The notes beneath the pieces were generated by a model. It was not told the origin of the DNA, did no database searches, and was given only the letters and a program-made list of their open reading frames with translations. This document shows, one piece after another, positions 33,982 to 42,383 of a stretch of 44,816 nucleotides of DNA. Positions within the stretch are counted from its first letter, which is position 1, and each line of letters opens with the position of its first letter. The DNA is taken from NCBI GenBank assembly GCA_039798065.1, contig JBDKGS010000005.1, positions 1-44,816 on the forward strand. The letters are read 5' to 3'. The DNA comes from UBA5070 sp039798065 (GTDB lineage Bacteria > Fibrobacterota > Fibrobacteria > UBA5070). The position numbers and the translations under genes are program-made.

Positions 33982-35133
33982 ATGAAAAGTGTACCGGGTT
34001 GGTTGATGGCGTTGGCCGCAATGGCGGTAGCCCAAGAAACAACGACGCTGGAGGTCCGCATGTCGAGCGACCCCCAAGGGCTCCATTCCAAACGGATCAC
34101 CCGTTGCGGGTCGCGTCTGGCCAGCATTTCCACTGGGCTCGATTCGAGCGGACGACGCGAACTGGTGGTGATGAACGGCCAGCGAGCCTGGGTGGTCGAC
34201 GAGACGACCCGGACCGGACGGTACCTGGAAGACCAGGGCGAAGCCTCCGACATCCGCATGCCCATCCACTCCGACAGTTCGGTCGCGCGATCCGGGGCCT
34301 ACGTCGAATGGGGACAGGAATTGTCGCTCCTGAAAAGATCGGCCGCGACATCGTCCCAGCGGATCGAACGAGGAGGCGTCGCGTACGTCTTTTCGGTCGA
34401 CAGCGTACCCCGCGGCCTGCTCGTGGTGCGGGGCATCGACACGATCGCGAGCTACGTCTACACATCCTACCGGTCGTCGGGCGTCTGCGATCCGGAGTCC
34501 TTCGCACCGGCACCCGACGTGGACTTCGCCAGGTCCGCGATCGAAGACTTGAACGTGATCTTCAAGGATTGGACAAAACCTGTCGAGCGCCGCAGGATTC
34601 CTTCGTGCAAGGCGCAGGGAGTCGTGGCCAGGATCAACCTGATGCGCAAGGCCATCGGCCCCTCCAAGGAAATGCCGTTCATCGGGTTTCTGGCGGGCAT
34701 GAACGAGAAGCTGAAGGAACAAGAGCGGATCGCGACGCTGTCGTTCGCCATCCGCGAACCCCACAGGACCGGCCTGGACCTGTTCCGTAAATCGATCCGG
34801 TTCAACGTCGATTCGCTGCGCAAGCTGAAGATCTCGAGCCCGGGACAGTTCGATTTCGTCTGGGGCCACTACTACGCGACGCGCAGCCTAGACGACCTGA
34901 AGTTCATCGCTTCGACCTTCACCAAGAACGACACGGGCTTCGCCGAGAATTCCAGCAAGGAATTCATCCTGGCCACCAAACGAGCCGCGACAGCGGCGCT
35001 GCAAGGCAACCTCGCCACGCTGGACTACCTCGCCGAGGATCTGACGAAGGTGGGGCAAACCGTCCGCGACACCACGACGCACTTGTACGTCAGTTGGCTT
35101 TTGCAGCCCAAGGACAAACCGTCCTCGAAATGA
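33982..35133 (+). CDS. Secreted protein of unknown function
   Basis: 383 residues with a short signal peptide (MKSVPGWLMALAAMAVAQE). I do not recognise the family. The first half appears beta-rich (TTLEVRMSSDPQGLHSKRIT, VVMNGQRAWVVDETTRTGRY), like a DUF4412-type or outer-membrane lipoprotein-sorting-like fold. The second half is helical (FARSAIEDLNVIFKDWTKPV, DLFRKSIRFNVDSLRKLKIS) and has two Cys (CDPESF and PSCKAQ) that could form a disulfide. Divergent from the GH8 gene; relation uncertain. Confidence 0.65.
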   Translation: MKSVPGWLMALAAMAVAQETTTLEVRMSSDPQGLHSKRITRCGSRLASISTGLDSSGRRELVVMNGQRAWVVDETTRTGRYLEDQGEASDIRMPIHSDSSVARSGAYVEWGQELSLLKRSAATSSQRIERGGVAYVFSVDSVPRGLLVVRGIDTIASYVYTSYRSSGVCDPESFAPAPDVDFARSAIEDLNVIFKDWTKPVERRRIPSCKAQGVVARINLMRKAIGPSKEMPFIGFLAGMNEKLKEQERIATLSFAIREPHRTGLDLFRKSIRFNVDSLRKLKISSPGQFDFVWGHYYATRSLDDLKFIASTFTKNDTGFAENSSKEFILATKRAATAALQGNLATLDYLAEDLTKVGQTVRDTTTHLYVSWLLQPKDKPSSK

Positions 35134-35155
35134 GGGTCGTCGGACCGGGACGACC

Positions 35156-35641
35156 TCAATCCAGTTTTTTCTCCAGGAAAAGCGCCTTCCCCACCGCGGG
35201 ATCCAGCTCGTACGAGACAAATCCTGTCTTGCGGTACAGGTCGCGCGCGATTGTATTGCCTTCCAGGACTTCCAGGGTGAGCTTGCAGCAGCCGCGTTCG
35301 CGGGCGACGGATTCGGCCGCCGAAATCAGGGCGCGTCCGATCCCATTTCCCCGGTGGGCGGGAGCCGTCACCAGATCGTGGATGTTCAGCAGAGGCTTGC
35401 AGGCGAACGTGGAAAAGCCTTCGTTGGCGACGCAAAGGCCCGCCGGCTCGCCGTCTCCGAACGCGAGCAGGACGGAAACCGTCGGACGTTCCGACAGGGC
35501 GCGGCAGAGGTTCGCTTTGACAAATTCCGTCAAAGGTTTTCCGCCCCCGGTTTCGCCGCGCGCGTAGGCGTCCAGCAAGGCCACCACGGCGAAACGGTCG
35601 GTGGACGAACTCCAGTCGGGGTGTCGGATGTCGATGTCCAT
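35156..35641 (-). CDS. GNAT family N-acetyltransferase
   Basis: 161 residues. The acetyl-CoA pyrophosphate loop is the motif HRGNGIGRALISAAESVARE (R/Q-x-x-G-x-G/A) in the middle, preceded by LLNIHDLVTAPAH (motif A strand) and followed by LTLEVLEGNTIARDLYRKTG and FVSYELDP (motif B). Start at 35641 gives a typical N-terminus (MDIDIRHPDWSS); longer in-frame starts exist but add no family sequence. The acetyl acceptor is unknown. Two intact copies of the iterated 13-mer lie within it (35471, 35519). Converges on the secreted unknown, 22 bp apart. Confidence 0.85.
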   Translation of the reverse strand: MDIDIRHPDWSSSTDRFAVVALLDAYARGETGGGKPLTEFVKANLCRALSERPTVSVLLAFGDGEPAGLCVANEGFSTFACKPLLNIHDLVTAPAHRGNGIGRALISAAESVARERGCCKLTLEVLEGNTIARDLYRKTGFVSYELDPAVGKALFLEKKLD

Positions 35642-35740
35642 GAGCGAACCATAGGAAGGTCCGCATCGGTTTGTCAGGGGTTCCTCGCGAACGCCAAATG
35701 AGATTGACATCCACCCTTGAATGATGGACCATTCCACATA

Positions 35741-37687
35741 ATGGCTCCAGCCGTCAAAGAGCGCTTCGCAAGGGACGAAAACACCTTGATCATCGCCGTG
35801 TCCGTGCTTCTTGCGATCACGGTGGCGACGGCAATGTACGCTGGGTTCTTCAACAGGCGCTCCATCGCCATCGACGAATTCCTCCGTGGGAAACCGTTCT
35901 CCGACACCGTCGCCGGTGGGTCGTCGGTTTCGCGATGGGAGCGCACCGACAGCTCCTGGCGTTTCCATTATTGGCAAAATCGCGGATTCGCGTTCCCGTT
36001 CGCGGGAGGTGGCTTGCGCTTCGATACCGCCTCGGATTCCCGCGACCTGAGGAATCTTCAGCAGTTCGACCGCATCCGTTTTCGATTCAGGCACATCCAC
36101 AATGGAAGCGCCCTGCTTCGGGTGTTCGTGGAAGACACCCGGATCCGCAAGGGGCAACCGCTGCTGGTCCCCAACCAGACCCAGTTCCGGCCCTCGGAAG
36201 CCTGGGCAGAGCACGCGCTAGAGTTGAAGAATCTGCAAGTGCCGAGTTGGTTCGTCGCCCAAAACGACCTCGAACAATCCGAGCAAGGCGTCCAGCTGAG
36301 CGACGTCCACACCATCCATTTCGTGACCCCGGACATCATCTCCAGCGGAGACTCCGGAATCATGGAGGTTTCCGACGTGCGCCTGGAGGGACGCGGCATC
36401 CCGCCGATGCAACTTGCGATGGGGCTGCAGGTTCTATGGATCGGGGGAGGACTTCTGTTCCTGTTGGGGAGGCTCTGGTCGTGGAAGGGTCGCGCACTGC
36501 GCGCCGTCGATCGAGCGACCTCGGCGGAGGAATTGGCTCGTACCAAAAGCGACTTCCTCGCCATCATGAGCCACGAGATCCGGACGCCTCTGAATGGCGT
36601 GATCGTCCCCGCGCAGCTGCTTCGGGATTCCAAGCTCGATTCCGATCAGACAGAACATGTCGAGACGATCCTCGAATCCGGAAACCACTTGGCGGCGATC
36701 CTCCAGGACGCCTTGGATTATTCCAAGATCGAGGCCGGCAAGCTCGAACTGGAGCATGTGCCGTTTTCCGTCGAACGCGCGCTGGTTTCCGTCAAACGCA
36801 TCTTCGAACCCAAGGCGCGCGAAAAGGGCTTGGTGCTGGAAACCTGGTTGGATCCCGAGCTGCCATCGGCGGTTCTTGGCGATCCGTTGCGGTTGCGCCA
36901 AGTCTTGATGAACCTGGTCTCCAACGCGCTCAAGTTCACCGAACACGGAACCATCCGCGTCGAGGCGAACCGGGCTCCCAGATCCGGCGCCGCCTCGACA
37001 GAAATTGACATCACCTTCCGGGTATCGGACAGCGGCATCGGCATGGATCCGACCCTTTCCAGGCGGTTGTTCCAGAAATACACCCAGCTCGAGAGCAGCA
37101 CGTCGCGCCGGTTCGGAGGAACCGGACTTGGGTTGTCCATTTCGCAAGGACTCGTCCAAGCCATGGGAGGCCGAATCGAACTCGAAAGCGCCGTAGGGAA
37201 AGGTTCGTCGTTCTTCTTCACCATCACCGTCGATCCGGCCGAGGTGAATCACGTGGAGGAAACCAACTTCTTCCCGACATTCGAAGCGCTCAAACCGCGG
37301 GTGCTGGTCGCCGACGACAACCGGGTGAACCTCAAAGTGGCCGATGCCATGCTGGTGAAGCTCGGATGCGAGGTGACTCTGGCATCGTCGGGCAAACAGG
37401 CCATCGCGATCCTGGAATCAAGTCCATTCGATCTGATCTTGATGGATTGCCACATGCCCGAAATGGACGGCTTCGACGCAAGCCGAATGATCCGCTCCTG
37501 GAACACCGAGACGGACGAAATCAAACGATCCGCATCGACGACTCCCATCGTGGCTTTGACCGCCGACGTTCTTCCGGGCATTCGGGAGCGTTGTCTGGAC
37601 GCGAAAATGAACGGAATGATTTCCAAGCCTTTTCGGCAAGAAGAGTTGGCCAAGGAAATCGCTCGCTGGATTGGAAGCGGGCAATAA
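35741..37687 (+). CDS. Hybrid sensor histidine kinase with receiver domain
   Basis: 648 residues from ATG 35741. A membrane helix at about 16-35, an extracytoplasmic sensor of about 180 residues, a second helix at about 228-245, then HisKA with MSHEIRTPLNGV (phospho-acceptor His278), a HATPase domain with N box VLMNLVSNALKFT, G1 VSDSGIGMD and G2 GGTGLGLSIS, and a C-terminal receiver with Asp-Asp (525-526), phospho-acceptor Asp569 in ILMDCHMPEMDG and Lys629 in ISKPF. The sensor region (SWRFHYWQNRGFAFPF, FDRIRFRFRHIHNGSALLRV) looks like a carbohydrate-binding-type beta sandwich, by inference. No output or HPt domain is included, so a separate phosphotransfer partner is needed. It converges on the two kinase-like genes to its right, 7 bp away. 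Confidence 0.92.
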   Translation: MAPAVKERFARDENTLIIAVSVLLAITVATAMYAGFFNRRSIAIDEFLRGKPFSDTVAGGSSVSRWERTDSSWRFHYWQNRGFAFPFAGGGLRFDTASDSRDLRNLQQFDRIRFRFRHIHNGSALLRVFVEDTRIRKGQPLLVPNQTQFRPSEAWAEHALELKNLQVPSWFVAQNDLEQSEQGVQLSDVHTIHFVTPDIISSGDSGIMEVSDVRLEGRGIPPMQLAMGLQVLWIGGGLLFLLGRLWSWKGRALRAVDRATSAEELARTKSDFLAIMSHEIRTPLNGVIVPAQLLRDSKLDSDQTEHVETILESGNHLAAILQDALDYSKIEAGKLELEHVPFSVERALVSVKRIFEPKAREKGLVLETWLDPELPSAVLGDPLRLRQVLMNLVSNALKFTEHGTIRVEANRAPRSGAASTEIDITFRVSDSGIGMDPTLSRRLFQKYTQLESSTSRRFGGTGLGLSISQGLVQAMGGRIELESAVGKGSSFFFTITVDPAEVNHVEETNFFPTFEALKPRVLVADDNRVNLKVADAMLVKLGCEVTLASSGKQAIAILESSPFDLILMDCHMPEMDGFDASRMIRSWNTETDEIKRSASTTPIVALTADVLPGIRERCLDAKMNGMISKPFRQEELAKEIARWIGSGQ

Positions 37688-37694
37688 CCCAATC

Positions 37695-39014
37695 TCAGAG
37701 CCTTGTTGCCCCAATCGCACAGCTCAATCGAAAGAAGAAGGTCGCCCCTTTTTCGGGCTGTGAAACCACGCGAATCGATCCCCCGTGGAGTTCGATGATC
37801 CGCTTCGCGGAAGCGAGCCCGATGCCGTCGCCGGGGAATTCGTCGGTGGAATGCTGTCTCCCGAAGATCTCGAACAGGTTGCGGGCTTCGTCGGCGCCGA
37901 ATCCCACTCCGTTGTCCTTCACGTAGTACTCCCCGTCCTTGCACCCCACCACGATCAAAGGCTTGTGCTCGCGCGCCGAAAATTTCGCCGCGTTGCTCAG
38001 CAGATGCTGCCATACCTGGCGGAGCATGTCGGGGTCGGCGTGGCACCCCTCGAGCTGGCTCAGGAACAGCCGGTGTTCGGCGCGAGGATAGGCTTGACGG
38101 ATTTCGTCCCAAAGCGAACGGATCGTGGAGCCAACCTCGTCGGCATCGATGTGGCGAGCCTGGATCCCCTGCGGGCCCAGCTTGGAGTAGCGCGAGATCG
38201 CCTTGTGCATGCGTGTCAAGCGATCGCAGGCGGCAAGGATCCTTTCCACCGGGTATCGCTGCGCTTCGTCCCTGTCCTTCAAGGCTTCCTCGATGAACCG
38301 CGCCCTGACCGCGATGCGCTGCAAACTGGGTTCGTAGCTGGACGACAACCCCTCCGTGCCATGGCTCAGTCGGTTGCGCAACGCTGTGAGTTCGCGCTCG
38401 CGCTCCAACACCCGGGCTTCGAGGATCTCGTTCGAGCGCGCCAAGGTGGCCTGATGGGCGAGATTGGCTTCGCGCGAGACCTTGGCCTCCTCCAGAAGCT
38501 TGCGCGCGATCCCCAACGGTTTTCCCACGAAATACAACCCGAAGGCGGTGCTCATCGCCAGCCCGATCACCTGGACGGTTTCTGGCATGGACTGGCTGGG
38601 GATCCAACCGAGCAACTCGAACCCCGCGACAAGCACGGTGTTGACCACGAATCCCACGCAGAGAAACCACGTGGTCCGAGGACCTACCAGAAAGCTCGAC
38701 AAAAGAAGGAGCGGCACCTCGATGAACGAAGCCGGTCGACGGACACCGCCGCCAATCCAGGCTCCGACGACGACCACGGCTTGGATGCCCACCACGAAAC
38801 CCGGAAACACGATGGACGGAAATCGTCCGACCAGTGCCATGGACAGGATGCAGGTCGCGGCCAGGATGGAATACGGAACGATGCGCATGGGATTGGATGC
38901 GGCATCCTGCCAATCGATCAGGATGATCGAGACGGCGCACACCATCAGGAACACCGACGTGAACCGCAGGGTCCGAGTCCGGAAGGACAACAGCGCGCTC
39001 AGCCGCTCGTTCAC
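37695..39014 (-). CDS. Membrane histidine-kinase-like protein with ATPase domain but degenerate H box
   Basis: 439 residues from a GTG (39014) that overlaps the stop of the preceding gene (GTGA). Six or so membrane segments at about 18-165, a coiled-coil linker to about 210, then a DHp-like part whose box reads LSHGTEGLSSSYEP: His218 is present but the usual acidic residue and Pro are missing. The HATPase domain is intact and of the phytochrome-kinase type: LRQVWQHLLSNAAKFS (Asn341), VKDNGVGF (Asp367), LFEIFGRQH, GDGIGLASAKRII and ATFFFRL. It lacks a receiver. It may phosphorylate the His of the neighbouring protein, which has the opposite defect. Confidence 0.82.
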   Translation of the reverse strand: MNERLSALLSFRTRTLRFTSVFLMVCAVSIILIDWQDAASNPMRIVPYSILAATCILSMALVGRFPSIVFPGFVVGIQAVVVVGAWIGGGVRRPASFIEVPLLLLSSFLVGPRTTWFLCVGFVVNTVLVAGFELLGWIPSQSMPETVQVIGLAMSTAFGLYFVGKPLGIARKLLEEAKVSREANLAHQATLARSNEILEARVLERERELTALRNRLSHGTEGLSSSYEPSLQRIAVRARFIEEALKDRDEAQRYPVERILAACDRLTRMHKAISRYSKLGPQGIQARHIDADEVGSTIRSLWDEIRQAYPRAEHRLFLSQLEGCHADPDMLRQVWQHLLSNAAKFSAREHKPLIVVGCKDGEYYVKDNGVGFGADEARNLFEIFGRQHSTDEFPGDGIGLASAKRIIELHGGSIRVVSQPEKGATFFFRLSCAIGATRL

Positions 39015-39871
39015 GAGATACTCTCGCGCCGGAGGTTGGCCATGGTTTTTTCCAGGACCAGTTGCAGCGAGGCGGCATCGGTCTGGATCCCGGCGAGTTG
39101 GGTTTGGACAGATTCTGGCATGGGCTCCTCGCCAAGGACCTTGGCGAATCCGGCGATCGATCGCAACGGGATCCTGAGGTCGTGCGACAAGGTCGCAGCC
39201 ATGCGGGTCAGGCTCTCGTTGGCATCGCGCAGGCCTTGGGTGCGCTCTTCCACTTTCACCAGCAAGTTCCGGTTGTGCGCTTCCATCCGCTCGATCACTT
39301 CCGCAAGCTCGCGATCTTCGGTGTTGGCTGCGCGCAGTGCCGAAACCAAACCCATGATCGGAATGACCTGGTAGAAGACCACGGCAAATACAACCAGGAT
39401 TTCGGTGAAAGCCCAGTTCACGAGGGGGAAGGTGAAATCCACGGTTCTCCAGCCCAGATGTTCCACCATGAAAAACCCGCCGATGGTCCCGATGTTCAAG
39501 AGTCCGTACCAGACCCCCCACCTGAAGCCCAGCAGCAAAGCCGCCAGCGGCACCGTGGCGGGAACGGTCAAGGTGGATCCGGCGGTGGCGCCATTGCGGT
39601 AGAGATTGGGAAGCAACGCGATGTAGAACACCGCCAGGATGATTTGGATGGCCAAGTCGAGCTGATCGCGCCGAAGAAGCCAACGCACCACGGCAATGCT
39701 GAGAAACGGCAACAGCACACTGGCCAAGCGGTACGGGTCGACAGGGCTGGAGGTGGCAAGCAGGAAAAGGATCGACAAGCCTTGAAGCCAGAGAAGCACG
39801 CGCAAAAACGACTCGAACAGCCGTTTCGCCGTGTTGCGGTCGTGCCCAAGTATTCCTTGTTGATCCAGCAT
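39011..39871 (-). CDS. Membrane protein with histidine-kinase phospho-acceptor domain, no ATPase domain
   Basis: 286 residues. Hydrophobic segments at about 25-175 (five or six), then a coiled coil (ELAEVIERMEAHNRNLLVKV, EERTQGLRDANESLTRM) leading into a canonical H box ATLSHDLRIPLRSIAGFAKV (His230). The protein ends about 35 residues later, just after the second DHp helix (LVLEKTMANLRRESIS), so no ATP-binding domain is encoded. Its stop overlaps the GTG of the ATPase-bearing gene. Either a frameshift split one kinase, which the second protein's own membrane domain argues against, or the two act together. Confidence 0.82.
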   Translation of the reverse strand: MLDQQGILGHDRNTAKRLFESFLRVLLWLQGLSILFLLATSSPVDPYRLASVLLPFLSIAVVRWLLRRDQLDLAIQIILAVFYIALLPNLYRNGATAGSTLTVPATVPLAALLLGFRWGVWYGLLNIGTIGGFFMVEHLGWRTVDFTFPLVNWAFTEILVVFAVVFYQVIPIMGLVSALRAANTEDRELAEVIERMEAHNRNLLVKVEERTQGLRDANESLTRMAATLSHDLRIPLRSIAGFAKVLGEEPMPESVQTQLAGIQTDAASLQLVLEKTMANLRRESIS

Positions 39872-39988
39872 GATTCTCCGCCACCGACCCGAACAATTCG
39901 GATCAGCAACCAGATCGTACCATAATCGGCGGAGAGTTAGGAACAAGAGAGATTGAACTCTGGACGTGCGGCATCGGGGAATCGGATA

Positions 39989-40723
39989 ATGAACGACATG
40001 GTCCCATCCGCCCACCATCGGAGTCCTCAATACTTTGCGCCGCGACACGGCCAAGGAAGACTCCGATCGCTCGCACGTGGCGGCGGTGTCAAAGCGGGCT
40101 TCACGTTGGTCGAGGTGCTCGTCACCGTCGCCGTGGTGGGGGTCGTGTCGAGTCTGGCCTACTTCCAAATCGACAGCTATCGGGAACAGACCCGCCTGCG
40201 GCAAGCCGCCGAAAAGATCCACCAGACGCTTGGTTGGACTCGACTGAACGCCGAGAAGAAAGGCGACACCCTCATGGTCGCCATTTCCCTTCCAACGCTT
40301 TCCGTCTACCAGGACATCAACGGTTCGGGAAAGAAGGAATCCACCGACCCGCTCATTCTGACAGATTCCGTCTACGCGTCGGTGAGCCTGTTCAAGCCGT
40401 CGGTGGCCCCTCCCGAAGCGGCGGTTGCAGCACCGGCATCGGGACTCGCCGATGGAACGGGAAGCTGCGGCGCCGGAGTTTGCTGCACCCAAGGGTCGGG
40501 GACGACCCCGACCTGGTCGGACGGGATTGTCAATTTCTGTGCACGCGTGTCGCCGTCCCTGTCGCCGCTCAGCGAAGACGGCGCGATCTACCTGGCCTCC
40601 ACGAAAGGCAGCGTGAAAGAGGTATGGGCCGTGGTGTTCAATCGAGCCAAGAGCTCCGAACCAACGCTATGGACCGCGACCAAGCCGCCGACCGCCGCAT
40701 CGGACTGGAGAAAGGTCCGATGA
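39989..40723 (+). CDS. Type IV pilin-like protein, GspH/FimT type
   Basis: 244 residues. A prepilin cleavage site G-FTLVEVLV occurs at about residues 37-38 after a long leader (from ATG 39989; ATG 39998 also possible), with the +5 Glu in place, followed by the hydrophobic helix VTVAVVGVVSSLAYFQI and a coiled region. The C-terminal half includes a Cys cluster (GSCGAGVCC) and an additional late Cys. Minor pilins of this type start pilus assembly or act in type II secretion. First gene in a four-gene overlapping operon; ATGA overlap with the next. A GGGGA lies eight to nine bases before the start. Confidence 0.82.
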   Translation: MNDMVPSAHHRSPQYFAPRHGQGRLRSLARGGGVKAGFTLVEVLVTVAVVGVVSSLAYFQIDSYREQTRLRQAAEKIHQTLGWTRLNAEKKGDTLMVAISLPTLSVYQDINGSGKKESTDPLILTDSVYASVSLFKPSVAPPEAAVAAPASGLADGTGSCGAGVCCTQGSGTTPTWSDGIVNFCARVSPSLSPLSEDGAIYLASTKGSVKEVWAVVFNRAKSSEPTLWTATKPPTAASDWRKVR

Positions 40724-41097
40724 AACGCCTTCGGGGTTTCAGCCTTCTGGAAGTGCTGATCGCCTTGGTGATCCTTTCCATCGTCCTTCCCGGTCTGGTG
40801 GCCATGTTCATGGGCTCCAAACGTTCGCAGGTGGGCTCTTTCGCCACCGAGCAGGCTTCGCAATTCGCCGAAGGAAAACTCGATTCGCTCCGATGGCTGG
40901 GTCGCTCCATGCTCACTCCGAAAAACACCTGGTCGGCGACCGCACCCGCCGCGCTCTCCAACAAGACCGCCGCGTGGCGCTGGAAGTTCGACACCGCCGA
41001 CGGTGTCGCCAAAAGAGCGGGAGTCCTTTCCGTGGAAGTTTCGTGGAGCCAAGGCAAGACGCCGCACGCCATCACTCTCCAGTGGAGCGTGCCGTGA
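40720..41097 (+). CDS. Type IV pilin-like protein, PilV/GspI type
   Basis: 125 residues with a very short leader: MKRLRG-FSLLEVLIALVIL, the standard prepilin peptidase site with Glu at +5. Then SIVLPGLVAMFMGSKRSQVG and a small globular part (WRWKFDTADGVAKRAGVLSV). Size and position after a GspH-like gene fit PilV/GspI. The ATG overlaps the previous stop (ATGA) and the stop overlaps the next GTG (GTGA). Confidence 0.85.
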   Translation: MKRLRGFSLLEVLIALVILSIVLPGLVAMFMGSKRSQVGSFATEQASQFAEGKLDSLRWLGRSMLTPKNTWSATAPAALSNKTAAWRWKFDTADGVAKRAGVLSVEVSWSQGKTPHAITLQWSVP

Positions 41098-42383
41098 ACA
41101 GACCGAACCGCGGCTTCACCCTCATCGAACTCCTTGTGGCGGTGGTCCTCTCCATCTTCGTACTCGAGATCGCATGGAAGATGCTTGGCGACCAGCGACA
41201 GAACATGGTCGGAATCCGTCAACGCATCCACGCGCAGAGCGTGGCGCGCGAAGCTCTCAAATCGATCGAATCCGAAATTCGCATCGCCGGTTTCGGGCAG
41301 GGTTTCCAATTCGCGGCAGGCAGCGCGGGACGCATCGACAGCTTGGGCGGATCCTCGGCCCTTTCCACATGTCCGGGGCTGGTCGGTCCCGACAACAGCT
41401 CCGTGATCGTGACCGACGGCGCCACCAACTACAACGACACGCTCACCTTGGCTTTCCCCACGGTGGTCCTTCCCTCCACTGGAACCGACTGTTCCCAGAT
41501 TCAATGGTCGCGCTATTACGTCGATTCCAACGGCGATCTGCTCCGGACATCGGCTACCACATTCGCCGGTTTGGCCACGTCCACGTCCACCACCATCGCC
41601 GCCAAGGGAGTGGATGTGTTCCAGGTTCGGCTCGGCGTGATGGGAGGCGGCACGACTCCGACCACCCTGCTCGCGGCTGGGACCGAAGCCTGTTGCGGTG
41701 ACTACCTCTATTGGAACGGCTCGAGCGCCACCGTGGGGCAGAAGTCCCCTTCCAGCATCCTGGTGACCCCGTACCTGTCGGCTTCCTGGAACGTGCTTTC
41801 CAGTGCATCCAAGACCTTCAGGGCCGGCGAGAAGTGGCGCGACACGCTGGTCTTGAAGCCCAACGGGGCGTATTTCCACGATCTCATCGCTTCCGGAGCC
41901 ACCCTGTCCGCAGGCATTTTCACCACATCCGGAGCCCCGATCGCGACGGTGAACCTGCTGACTCTTCCCGCGACCGACTCCACCCTGAGCGCGGGGTCCA
42001 CGGGATTGACCTACTCCTTCGACCTGGTCGTACCCACCGCCGGCACCTACAAGCTCGGTCTGGCCGGGAACTCCAAGACCACGATCGGACAAAATCTGAC
42101 AATCATGACCATGAACGCCTTCCGGGTGGGAAGGGCGTCGGACACCTCGTGGTGGAAGGATCCCGGCTCCATGGCGGCCAACGACTGGTCGGCGGTGCGG
42201 CAGGTGGAGATCAAGATCCTTTCCCGCGCCGAATCGATGGAAGACTCGACGGCCACGACCATCGCGGGCCTCGCCAACTACACGCAGGGAACCAATCCCG
42301 TCGGCACGTTCAAGGCCACGGACAAGCAGGTCCGGACCCTGTTCGAGCACATCTATCCGGTAGGCAACAATGGAGCCAACTGA
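41094..42383 (+). CDS. PilW-like type IV pilus minor pilin
   Basis: 429 residues from GTG 41094 (GTGA overlap): VNRPNRG-FTLIELLVAVVLS, with cleavage after Gly and Glu at +5. The early region QSVAREALKSIESEIRIAGF is characteristic of PilW (its R-x-AGF motif). The globular part contains a possible disulfide pair (ACCGDY) and an added beta-sandwich-like block around residues 245-345 (AGEKWRDTLVLKPNGAYFHD, AGTYKLGLAGNSKT), making it longer than the usual 250-370 residues. It overlaps the following gene by 14 bp. Confidence 0.82.
   Translation: MNRPNRGFTLIELLVAVVLSIFVLEIAWKMLGDQRQNMVGIRQRIHAQSVAREALKSIESEIRIAGFGQGFQFAAGSAGRIDSLGGSSALSTCPGLVGPDNSSVIVTDGATNYNDTLTLAFPTVVLPSTGTDCSQIQWSRYYVDSNGDLLRTSATTFAGLATSTSTTIAAKGVDVFQVRLGVMGGGTTPTTLLAAGTEACCGDYLYWNGSSATVGQKSPSSILVTPYLSASWNVLSSASKTFRAGEKWRDTLVLKPNGAYFHDLIASGATLSAGIFTTSGAPIATVNLLTLPATDSTLSAGSTGLTYSFDLVVPTAGTYKLGLAGNSKTTIGQNLTIMTMNAFRVGRASDTSWWKDPGSMAANDWSAVRQVEIKILSRAESMEDSTATTIAGLANYTQGTNPVGTFKATDKQVRTLFEHIYPVGNNGAN

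Noticed and set aside
33728..34042. N-terminal extension of the GH8 frame
   Set aside because: No family sequence, and it would overlap the divergent gene; the signal peptide starts at 33727.
37688..37694. Terminator between the convergent kinase genes
   Set aside because: Only 7 bp separate the stops and no inverted repeat spans them.
39889..39901. CCGAACAATTCGG inverted repeat upstream of the H-box gene as an operator
   Set aside because: Arms of only 5 bp; not distinguishable from chance without further copies.
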